Below are positions 1 to 5,604 of a stretch of 5,604 nucleotides of DNA, in pieces. The notes under the pieces are model-generated. The model did not search any database. It saw nothing but the letters and a program-made list of their open reading frames with translations, and had not been told where the DNA came from. Source of the stretch: Desulfovibrio sp. (lineage in GTDB: Bacteria > Desulfobacterota > Desulfovibrionia > Desulfovibrionales > Desulfovibrionaceae); NCBI GenBank assembly GCA_014804865.1, contig JAAUYY010000003.1, forward strand, positions 3,365 through 8,968, given 5' to 3'. The number at the start of each line of letters is the position of its first letter. Within the stretch, counting starts at the first letter, position 1. The translations under genes were made by a program, and so were the position numbers.

Positions 1-516
1 ATCCCGTCGCCTCCTGTCGTAAGCGGAGGATGTCTCGTGATCCCGAGGGGCTTGCTAAATAAGCTCATGCCCTGGGAAACATCCGCCGATCTGGCCGTCG
101 ACGTCGAGAGCCGCAAGAAAGTCGAAGACGCGGCGATGGCCGCGGTGATGAAAATCGAGCGCGAGCTTGGCTTCGAGCCCCGCGACGTGAGCGCGGCCAA
201 GCCTGGTTACGATATCGAGTCGCGTATTCCCGATAATCTTCGCTCCGCCTCCGGGCCGAGCCTTCGCTTTATCGAGGTCAAGGGCCGCGCTCGCGGCGCG
301 AAGAAAGTGATGGTAACGCGCAACGAGATCCTCCGCGCTTTAAACAGCCCCGAGCAATTTTATCTCGCCCTGGTCGAGGTCGACGGCGAGAGCGCCTCGG
401 TCGTTTACCTGAAAAATCCGTTCCAGAATCCTCCGGATTTCAGCGAAGACATCTCCGGACGCGACATAAAAAGATTGCGCGATTGCGCCGAAACAGTTTT
501 GACGAGGGAGCTTTAG
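1..516 (+). CDS. C-terminal end of a DUF3883-containing protein, probably a SNF2/DEAD-type helicase (5' partial)
   Basis: The reading frame is open from the first base to the TAG at 514-516, giving 171 residues of a gene that starts upstream. A GTG at 37 could be taken as a start, but the 12 codons before it are open and read SPPVVSGGCLVIPRGLL, like the linker that precedes DUF3883 in large helicases. There is also no convincing ribosome site for GTG, so I treat the gene as truncated by the window. The DUF3883 domain covers about 106-400. It contains GYDIESR (Asp codon at 211) and RFIEVKGR (Glu at 274, Lys at 280), a D...E-V-K pattern like PD-(D/E)XK nucleases, followed by VTRNEILRALN and a strand FYLALVEV. 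Known family fact: DUF3883 often forms the C-terminus of SNF2 or DEAD helicases in defence loci. Helicase motifs are not visible here, so that part is inference. The gene lies 4 bases before the methyltransferase gene, so the two are probably co-transcribed. Alternative: a stand-alone small DUF3883 protein. Confidence 0.8.
   Translation: MPSPPVVSGGCLVIPRGLLNKLMPWETSADLAVDVESRKKVEDAAMAAVMKIERELGFEPRDVSAAKPGYDIESRIPDNLRSASGPSLRFIEVKGRARGAKKVMVTRNEILRALNSPEQFYLALVEVDGESASVVYLKNPFQNPPDFSEDISGRDIKRLRDCAETVLTREL
504..510 (+). promoter_or_regulatory. Ribosome binding site of the first methyltransferase
   Basis: GAGGGAG lies inside the last codons of the upstream gene, 10 bases before the ATG at 521. 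It supports that start over the other in-frame ATGs further in (the next is at Met14). The placement implies translation of both genes from one transcript. Confidence 0.55.
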
Positions 517-520
517 TCAT

Positions 521-3286
521 ATGGCCGCGATCCGGAAGCTCATCGAGGTCTCTCTGCCCATGGAGGCGATCAACATGGAGTGCGCACGCGAAAAATCGAT
601 CAGGCATGGGCATCCCTCGACCCTGCATATCTGGTGGTCGCGCAAGCCCCTGGCCGCGGCCCGCGCCTTTCTCTGGGCTTCGCTAGTCGACGATCCCTCT
701 TCCCATCCCGAATTATTCCCGACCGAGGAGGCTCAAGCCGCCGAGCGCGCCCGCTTGCATAATCTGCTCGCCGAGCTCGTCAAGTGGGAAAATAACAGCA
801 ATAAAGACCTGCTGGATCAGGCCCGCGCGGAGATCCGCAAATACATGGGAGAGGAGACGCTCGTTTTTCTCGATCCTTTCGCCGGCGGCGGCTCTCTTCC
901 TCTCGAGGCGCGACGTCTGGGTATGGAAGCCCATGCCCATGACCTCAATCCGGTCGCCGTAATGATCAACAAGGCCATGATCGAGATCCCCCCGCTCTTC
1001 GCGAATCTGCCTCCCGTCAATCCCGAAGCGCGAAACTCCGCCCTCGGCGCTTCCTGGCCAGATTCGACCGGACTCGCCTCCGACGTGCGCTGGTACGGTC
1101 AATGGCTTAAAGAGGAAGCCTGTAAAAAAATCGGCCATTTATATCCGAAGGCGAAATTGCCCGACGGTCGAAGCGCGACCGTAAGCGCCTGGATCTGGGC
1201 GAGAACCGTTAAATGTCCCAATCCCGTCTGCGGTCGCGAAACGCCTCTCTCTTCCTCTTTCGTCCTCTCCAGAAAGAAAGGCTCCGAGGCCTGGATCGAA
1301 CCGGTCGCCGACGGAGATCAAGTCGCCTATGTCGTCCGCGAAGGCGTCTGCCCGTCGGCCAGGGTTACAAACAAGAAAGGGCGGGGCGCGAGTTTCCGCT
1401 GTTCCTGTTGCGGCGCGACGCTTGAGAAAAACTACATCCGCGGGGAGTTCGCGGGCGGTAGAAGCGGCGACGCTCTGATGGCGATTATCGCCGAGGGCGA
1501 CAATGGCCGCGTCTTCCTTTCGCCCCGCGAAGAGGACAGGCTAATCGCCGAATCCGCGACTCCCGAATGGGAGCCGGACGAGGAAATGAATACGGACTGC
1601 GCCGATCTGATCAGCGGTCGCGGCTACGGCGTGGATCATTGGCGACAGCTTTTCTCGCGTCGGCAGCTAACCGCCCTGACTACCCTTAGCGATCTGGTTC
1701 CCGAAGCGATGAAGAAGGCCGAGGCGGACGCCGCGGCTGCCGGAATGCCCGACGACGGCTTAAGCCTTGCCTCCGGCGGACGCGGCGCCAGAGCCTATGG
1801 CGAGGCGATCGGCGTCTATCTAGCCTTCGCGGTCGATAGACAAGCCAATTACGCCTCCGCTTTTAATATCTGGGCGGACGGCTTTATCGCGCAGACCTTC
1901 AGTCGCCAGGCGCTGCCCATGGTCTGGAATCACGCCGAGGCGAACGTCTTTGGCGGGACGTCCGGCTGTTTCGATAATATGCTCGATTATATTGTCAGAA
2001 ATATTAATTCTTTTTTTGGCTCCGTTCCCGGGCGAGTAGAAAAACGCGACGCCAGGGAAGCCCATGAGCTAAAAAACGCCGTTGTCTCCTCGGATCCGCC
2101 CTATTACGACAATATCGGCTACGCGGATATTTCCGATTTTTTTTATATTTGGATGCGCAATTCCCTGAAGACTGCTTTCAAAGGCATTTTTAAAACTATG
2201 CTGACCCCCAAAGGCGGCGAGCTGGTCGCGAAGTCGCATAAATTTGGGGGAGACAGGGAGAAAACGAAGGAATATTTCGAGGCTGGCATAAAAGAGGCCT
2301 TTTCGCGAATGCGCGAAGCGGCGCGCGACGACGTTCCCGCGACGATTTATTACGCCTTTAAGCAGAGCGAAACGGAGGGCGCGGATCAGACGGCGTCGAC
2401 GGGCTGGGAGACCATGCTTTCCGCGCTGATCTCCGCCGGGTTCATTGTCGTCGGAACCTGGCCGACGCGCACGGAGCGGACGGGCAGAATGCTGGCTAAC
2501 AACGCCAACGCCCTGTCTTCCTCTATAGTTTTGGTCTGTCGCAAGCGCCCCGAGGACGCCCCCGCGACTACCCGTCGCGCCTTTCTCGCGGAGCTGAAAA
2601 AGACCTTGCCTGGGGCTTTGCGAGAGCTTCGCGAGGGGAATATCGCGCCGGTCGATATGGCGCAGGCGGCTATCGGCCCGGGCATGGGCGTATATTCCAA
2701 ATACGTCAAAGTTTTGGAAGCCGACGGAAAGGCTTTGGGCGTCCGCGACGCCCTGCGGGCGATTAACGCCGAGCTGGACGCCTGTCTGGCCGATCAGGAC
2801 GGCGGCCTCGACGAAGCCAGCCGTTTCTGCGTCGATCTCTACAGTCAAAAGGCTTTCAACACGATCAAATACGGCGATGCCGACGTTCTCGCCCGCGCCC
2901 GCAACGCCTCTATCGCGAAGCTCGACGACATGGGCGTCCTGCTCGCCGAGAAAGGCTATGTCCGGCTCCTGACGCGCGACGAACTCCCCGACAAGCTCCC
3001 GAAAAACGCGCGCAATTGTCCCTGGGCGCTCGCCCAGTTCCTGGTCAAATTTCTCGACGAAGGCGGGATTGGGAAGTGCGCCCCGCTCGTCGCCGCCTTT
3101 CCCGCCGAAGCCGATCGCGCCCGCGATCTCGCCTATCGCCTCTACAACATAGCCGAGCGCAAAAAATGGGCGGAGGAAGCCTTCGCCTATAATTCCCTGA
3201 TAACCTCATGGCGGGAAATAAGCGAAGAGGCCGCGCGGACGAGATCCGCTAAAATGGAGTCCGGAAAACTGTTCGCCGACGATTAG
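521..3286 (+). CDS. DUF1156/COG1743 adenine-specific DNA methyltransferase with zinc ribbon (copy 1, complete)
   Basis: This 921-residue protein probably transfers a methyl group from S-adenosylmethionine to adenine N6 in DNA, either as self-marking for a defence system or as part of its effector machinery. The N-terminal DUF1156 region (about 5-60) has the family signature CAREKSIRHGHPSTLHIWWSRKP. Motif I, for cofactor binding, is DPFAGGGS at 118-125, followed by the acidic DLNPVAV at 141-147. Four cysteines fit a zinc ribbon: Cys232, Cys237, Cys294 and Cys297; Cys277 and Cys296 are extra. The catalytic motif IV is DPPYYDN at 525-531. Further COG1743-like blocks are YYAFKQSE (610-617), GWETMLSALISAGF (628-641), TWPTRTER (646-653) and NANALSSSIVLVCRKRP (661-677). 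The last 240 or so residues look helical and I assign them no function. The insert of nearly 400 residues between motifs I and IV is where zinc ribbon and target recognition could sit. No frameshift or missing key residue is seen. BREX type 3 PglXI belongs to this family, but no symbol is given because the rest of the system is not visible. Confidence 0.93.
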   Translation: MAAIRKLIEVSLPMEAINMECAREKSIRHGHPSTLHIWWSRKPLAAARAFLWASLVDDPSSHPELFPTEEAQAAERARLHNLLAELVKWENNSNKDLLDQARAEIRKYMGEETLVFLDPFAGGGSLPLEARRLGMEAHAHDLNPVAVMINKAMIEIPPLFANLPPVNPEARNSALGASWPDSTGLASDVRWYGQWLKEEACKKIGHLYPKAKLPDGRSATVSAWIWARTVKCPNPVCGRETPLSSSFVLSRKKGSEAWIEPVADGDQVAYVVREGVCPSARVTNKKGRGASFRCSCCGATLEKNYIRGEFAGGRSGDALMAIIAEGDNGRVFLSPREEDRLIAESATPEWEPDEEMNTDCADLISGRGYGVDHWRQLFSRRQLTALTTLSDLVPEAMKKAEADAAAAGMPDDGLSLASGGRGARAYGEAIGVYLAFAVDRQANYASAFNIWADGFIAQTFSRQALPMVWNHAEANVFGGTSGCFDNMLDYIVRNINSFFGSVPGRVEKRDAREAHELKNAVVSSDPPYYDNIGYADISDFFYIWMRNSLKTAFKGIFKTMLTPKGGELVAKSHKFGGDREKTKEYFEAGIKEAFSRMREAARDDVPATIYYAFKQSETEGADQTASTGWETMLSALISAGFIVVGTWPTRTERTGRMLANNANALSSSIVLVCRKRPEDAPATTRRAFLAELKKTLPGALRELREGNIAPVDMAQAAIGPGMGVYSKYVKVLEADGKALGVRDALRAINAELDACLADQDGGLDEASRFCVDLYSQKAFNTIKYGDADVLARARNASIAKLDDMGVLLAEKGYVRLLTRDELPDKLPKNARNCPWALAQFLVKFLDEGGIGKCAPLVAAFPAEADRARDLAYRLYNIAERKKWAEEAFAYNSLITSWREISEEAARTRSAKMESGKLFADD

Positions 3287-3314
3287 GCGCGAACGGAACA
3301 ATAGTCCGTCCCTG

Positions 3315-3353
3315 TTTCGCCCGTATGGCGCGAAAACGAAGCGAGTTTTGTTT
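3315..3353 (+). terminator. Possible weak hairpin terminator after copy 1
   Basis: TTTCGC (3315-3320) pairs with GCGAAA (3330-3335). Inside, CC and GG can extend the stem around a GTAT loop, with one bulged C. A second small pairing, AAAAC (3333-3337) with GTTTT (3345-3349), leads into the T-rich TTTTGTTT at 3346-3353. Neither arrangement is a strong intrinsic terminator, because the first stem is imperfect and the T-run lies 10 bases after it. Confidence 0.22.
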
Positions 3354-3376
3354 ATAAATTATATTTTAAATAATAA
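3348..3376 (+). promoter_or_regulatory. Possible promoter for the second methyltransferase
   Basis: An almost purely A/T block stands out in GC-rich surroundings. TTGTTT (3348-3353) and TAATAA (3371-3376) are 17 bases apart, a sigma-70-like spacing, though each matches the consensus poorly. Better isolated -10-like hexamers, TATAAA (3353-3358) and TATATT (3360-3365), have no good -35 partner. The exact boxes are therefore uncertain; the low-melting block itself is the evidence. Confidence 0.3.
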
Positions 3377-3395
3377 CGGCAAAACCCATGGGCCC

Positions 3396-3401
3396 AAGGA
3401 G
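3396..3401 (+). promoter_or_regulatory. Ribosome binding site of the second methyltransferase
   Basis: AAGGAG sits 9 bases before the ATG at 3411. This strong Shine-Dalgarno match fixes the start. The product then begins MPEIKKLIEVALPLEEIN, aligning without gaps to the start of copy 1 (MAAIRKLIEVSLPMEAIN). Confidence 0.75.
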
Positions 3402-3410
3402 CGAGACGCC

Positions 3411-5604
3411 ATGCCAGAAATCAAAAAGCTAATCGAGGTCGCCCTGCCTCTGGAGGAGATCAACGCCGAATGCTCCCGCGAAAAGTCGATCCGGCATGGT
3501 CATCCCTCGACCCTGCATTTATGGTGGGCGCGCCGTCCTCTCGCCGCGGCCCGCGCAGTGCTCTGGGCTTCGCTGGTCGACGATCCGGCTTCCCATCCCG
3601 AGCTGTTTCCGACCGAAGAGGATCAGGCCGCGGAGCGGCGACGCCTGCATAATCTGCTATCCGAGCTGGTCAAATGGGAAAATACCAATAACGAGAAAAT
3701 GATGGATCAGGCGCGGGCCGAGATCCGCAAATACATGGGCGACGAAAAACTGGTCTTTCTCGATCCCTTCGCGGGCGGAGGCGCCATACCCCTCGAGGCC
3801 CAGCGTCTGGGCATGGAGGCCCACGCCCATGATCTAAATCCGGTCGCGGTCATGATCAACAAGGCCATGATCGAGATCCCGCCGAAATTCGCGAACCAGC
3901 CGCCCGTCAATCCCGAGGCGCGCAAATCCCTGCGCGGCGACGCCTGGGCCGGTTCGACCGGCCTGGCCGAAGACGTTCGCTATTACGGGAAGTGGATGAA
4001 GGAAGAGGCGTTTAGGCGAATTGGCTGGCTATACCCGAAGGCCAAATTGCCCGACGGCGGCGAGGCGACCGTAATCGCCTGGATCTGGGCGCGAACCGTA
4101 AAATGTCCGAGTCCAGTCTGCGCCCGCGAAATGCCGCTCGCCTCGAGTTTTATCTTATCGAAGAAAAAAGACCGCGAAGCGTGGATCGAGCCGATCGTCG
4201 ATGGCGACAGGATTTCCTATGTCGTCCATAAGGGCGCGTGTCCCAAGGGGAAAGAGAGCAATAAAGTGGGCAAGGGCGGCCTGTTCCGCTGTCCCGCTTG
4301 CGGCGCGACTACGGATAAAAAATATGTTTATGAAGAATTTGAAGCTAATAGGCATTCCGTTCGGCTTATGGCTATCGTCGCGGAAGGCAAAGGAGGAAGA
4401 ATATATTTAGCTCCGACTCAGAAACATGAACAAGCTAAAGATATTGCGCGTCCTGAAGATTACCCTGACGGTGAGATTTTTGGAAAAGCTAAAGTAGACG
4501 TGGGGGCTTACGGGATAACGCGTTTTTCCGAGCTTTTCACTCCCCGCCAGCTAACCGCCCTGACTACATTTAGCGATCTGGTCGGCGAAGCCATGAAAAA
4601 GGCCGAGGCCGACGCGATCGCCGCTGGACTCCCCGACGACGGGATCGGACTTAAAGACGGAGGCGACGGCGCGAAGGCCTATGGCGAAGCTGTGGGCGTA
4701 TATTTGGCTTTTGCGATAGACAAGGAAAGCGATTTATGTTCGCAATTTGCATCATGGATAAATACGCTTAATGCTATACGAAACACTTTTAGCAAACAAG
4801 CCATTCCCATGATTTGGGATTATTGTGAGGCTAATCCATTTTGCTCATCTTCAGGCTGTTTTGACAATATGCTTGACTGGGTAATGAAATGTTTGAAATT
4901 TTTTCCAGCTTCCATTAAAGGAAGATCTATACAGTATGAAGCGCAAAACTCTTATCAATTTAATAATTTAATTATTTCTTCAGATCCTCCATATTATGAC
5001 AATATATGTTATGCGGATCTCTCAGATTATTTTTATATATGGTTGCGTAAAAATCTTAAAAAAGTTTTTCCAAGTATCTTTAGGACAATGCTGGTTCCCA
5101 AGATGAGCGAACTTGTAGCCTCTCCTTATCGTTTCACAGGGAATAGAAAAGAAGCGAAAAAATTTTTCGAAGATGGCATGAAACAGGTTTTTGCCCAAAT
5201 GCGAAAAGTTGCGAAAGACGATGCTCCTGTAACTATATATTATGCCTTTAAACAAAGTGAAGATGAGAATAACGAAAAAAAAGCTACTTCCGCTGGATGG
5301 GAAACTATGTTATCCGCTATCATAGACGCGAATTTTACGATCAAAGGGACTTGGCCATTGCGGACTGAACGCTCCGTGAGAACAGTCGCGATGAACGCCA
5401 ACGCCCTTGCCTCCTCCATAGTCCTCGTCTGTCGCAAGCGTCCGACGGACGCCCCCGCGACTACCCGTCGCGCCTTTCTCTCCGAGCTGAAAAAGTCCTT
5501 GCCCGAGGCCTTGAAGCAGTTGCGGGCCGCGAATATCGCGCCTGTCGATATGGCGCAGGCCTCCATCGGGCCGGGCATGGCCGTATTCTCCAAATACGCC
5601 AGGG
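3411..5604 (+). CDS. DUF1156/COG1743 adenine-specific DNA methyltransferase with zinc ribbon (copy 2, 3' partial)
   Basis: The frame from the ATG at 3411 stays open for 731 codons to the window edge, with no stop and no frameshift. By alignment with copy 1 about 190 residues are missing. All key elements are kept at the same positions: DUF1156 signature CSREKSIRHGHPSTLHLWWARRP, motif I DPFAGGGA (118-125), DLNPVAV (141-147), zinc-ribbon Cys232/Cys237 and Cys294/Cys297 (plus Cys277), catalytic DPPYYDN (525-531), YYAFKQSE, GWETMLSAIIDANF, TWPLRTER and NANALASSIVLVCRKRP. It should therefore be an active N6-adenine methyltransferase, perhaps with another target. Against copy 1 the first 160 residues are nearly the same and gap-free; the middle, about 427-610, is much more diverged, with a 2-residue deletion and a 2-residue insertion that restore register before DPPY. 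DNA composition is mosaic: GC-rich at both ends and in a central island, AT-rich elsewhere. It is separated from copy 1 by 124 bases, so it may have its own promoter. Confidence 0.92.
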   Translation, partial: MPEIKKLIEVALPLEEINAECSREKSIRHGHPSTLHLWWARRPLAAARAVLWASLVDDPASHPELFPTEEDQAAERRRLHNLLSELVKWENTNNEKMMDQARAEIRKYMGDEKLVFLDPFAGGGAIPLEAQRLGMEAHAHDLNPVAVMINKAMIEIPPKFANQPPVNPEARKSLRGDAWAGSTGLAEDVRYYGKWMKEEAFRRIGWLYPKAKLPDGGEATVIAWIWARTVKCPSPVCAREMPLASSFILSKKKDREAWIEPIVDGDRISYVVHKGACPKGKESNKVGKGGLFRCPACGATTDKKYVYEEFEANRHSVRLMAIVAEGKGGRIYLAPTQKHEQAKDIARPEDYPDGEIFGKAKVDVGAYGITRFSELFTPRQLTALTTFSDLVGEAMKKAEADAIAAGLPDDGIGLKDGGDGAKAYGEAVGVYLAFAIDKESDLCSQFASWINTLNAIRNTFSKQAIPMIWDYCEANPFCSSSGCFDNMLDWVMKCLKFFPASIKGRSIQYEAQNSYQFNNLIISSDPPYYDNICYADLSDYFYIWLRKNLKKVFPSIFRTMLVPKMSELVASPYRFTGNRKEAKKFFEDGMKQVFAQMRKVAKDDAPVTIYYAFKQSEDENNEKKATSAGWETMLSAIIDANFTIKGTWPLRTERSVRTVAMNANALASSIVLVCRKRPTDAPATTRRAFLSELKKSLPEALKQLRAANIAPVDMAQASIGPGMAVFSKYAR
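4310..4500 (+). other. AT-rich segment 1 inside copy 2
   Basis: By hand count 4321-4500 is 74/180 G+C (41%), against about 58% in sampled lines of the preceding part of the gene. It codes for about residues 302-363, just after the last zinc-ribbon cysteine, where similarity to copy 1 is low (for example YVYEEFEANRHSVRL against YIRGEFAGGRSGDAL) and a small deletion relative to copy 1 falls. Codons change to A/T endings such as TAT, GAA, GCT and AAA. The boundaries are approximate. Confidence 0.6.
4501..4680 (+). other. GC-rich island between the two AT-rich segments of copy 2
   Basis: G+C is 111/180 (62%). The DNA returns to close likeness with copy 1, including a 20-base exact match (4548-4567 with 1664-1683), in the block coding for RQLTALTTFSDLVGEAMKKAEADA. 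The island has the composition of copy 1 while both sides do not, as expected of a recombination tract or strongly conserved block. Confidence 0.55.
4690..5340 (+). other. AT-rich segment 2 inside copy 2, covering the catalytic motif
   Basis: By hand count 4741-5340 is 209/600 G+C (35%), while the aligned part of copy 1 (about 1861-2460) is 317/600 (53%). It codes for about residues 427-643, including DPPYYDN (Asp codon at 4983). Conserved residues use different codons from copy 1, for example TAT for Tyr and CCT/CCA for Pro in DPPY, so amino-acid content alone does not explain the shift, although the Phe/Tyr/Ile-rich stretch after DPPY lowers GC in both copies. The return to GC-rich DNA at about 5340 is abrupt. 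Confidence 0.65.
5447..5480 (+). repeat. 34-base exact direct repeat shared by the two methyltransferase genes
   Basis: This stretch is identical to 2554-2587 in copy 1 and codes for the block DAPATTRRAFL. It is the longest exact match I found between the copies. Another is 29 bases long (962-990 with 3852-3880). Both are direct repeats about 2.9 kb apart in the same frame, so they arise from paralogy and could serve as sites for homologous recombination. Confidence 0.85.

Larger units (their letters stand above)
3287..3410 (+). other. Intergenic region between the two methyltransferase genes
   Basis: This is the only real non-coding gap in the window, 124 bases long. It starts with ordinary GC content, contains a small hairpin, then an AT-rich block at about 3346-3376, and ends with a ribosome binding site. 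By contrast, the upstream pair of genes is separated by only 4 bases. No small gene, RNA gene or clear mobile-element end is recognised here. Confidence 0.7.

Noticed and set aside
37..516. Small 159-residue gene starting at GTG 37
   Set aside because: The frame is open to the first base and the residues before the GTG look like the usual helicase-DUF3883 linker. No good ribosome site precedes the GTG, so a truncated larger gene is more likely.
2069..2848. 259-residue minus-strand open frame
   Set aside because: It lies wholly within the well-supported copy 1 gene and arises from its GC-rich codon pattern. Its protein is Arg/Gly-rich with no recognisable motif.
3287..3410. Insertion-sequence end or attachment site between the methyltransferase genes
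   Set aside because: No paired terminal inverted repeats, target duplication or tRNA-like sequence could be found; only a small imperfect hairpin is present.
3470..3702. Short plus-strand open frames inside the start of copy 2, resembling ones at 580-762 in copy 1
   Set aside because: They are out-of-frame shadows of the methyltransferase gene. Their likeness follows from nucleotide similarity of the two copies.
4155..5255. Possible pseudogene or insertion in copy 2 because of the composition change and short open frames on both strands
   Set aside because: Reading the frame from 3411 codon by codon gives no stop or frameshift, and all family motifs stay in register, so the gene is intact as far as the window shows.
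5240..5593. 117-residue minus-strand open frame, similar to a minus-strand frame at 2386-2709
   Set aside because: The two resemble each other only because both are antisense shadows of the same conserved methyltransferase block.
1..5604. CRISPR array, tRNA or other RNA gene
   Set aside because: No regularly spaced short repeats are seen, and almost all of the window is accounted for by three protein genes.

Overview
This window looks like part of an accessory, defence-type DNA-modification cassette from a bacterium with a moderately GC-rich genome. Hand counts over sampled lines give roughly 53-60% GC in most coding sequence. No rRNA, tRNA or clade-specific marker is present, so I do not assign a taxon. 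All supported genes lie on the + strand.

Layout: (1) Positions 1-516 are the 3' end of a gene cut by the window edge. Its product ends in a DUF3883 domain with a PD-(D/E)XK-like D...EVK signature, most probably the C-terminus of a large SNF2/DEAD-type helicase. (2) After a 4-base gap, 521-3286 encodes a complete 921-residue DUF1156/COG1743 adenine-specific DNA methyltransferase with an internal zinc ribbon, motif I DPFAGGG and catalytic DPPY. (3) A 124-base intergenic gap holds an imperfect hairpin, an AT-rich possible promoter and a good Shine-Dalgarno site. (4) From 3411 to the window end runs a second, paralogous DUF1156 methyltransferase. It is open for 731 codons with no stop and leaves the window before its C-terminal part.

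The most notable feature is that the second methyltransferase is a base-composition mosaic. Its ends are GC-rich and close to copy 1 in DNA (exact matches of 29 and 34 bases), but two internal stretches (about 4310-4500 and 4690-5340) are AT-rich, with diverged protein sequence and A/T-ending codons. A short GC-rich island near copy 1 separates them. The diverged part covers the region between the zinc ribbon and just past DPPY, where a target-recognition function could lie. A reasonable reading is that recombination between tandem paralogues, or between one of them and an outside relative, made a second enzyme with a different specificity.

Together, a helicase with a DUF3883 tail and DUF1156 methyltransferases resemble the gene content of phage-defence systems such as BREX type 3 (PglXI plus BrxHII) or DUF499/DUF1156 islands. 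The other components that would decide the class are outside the window.
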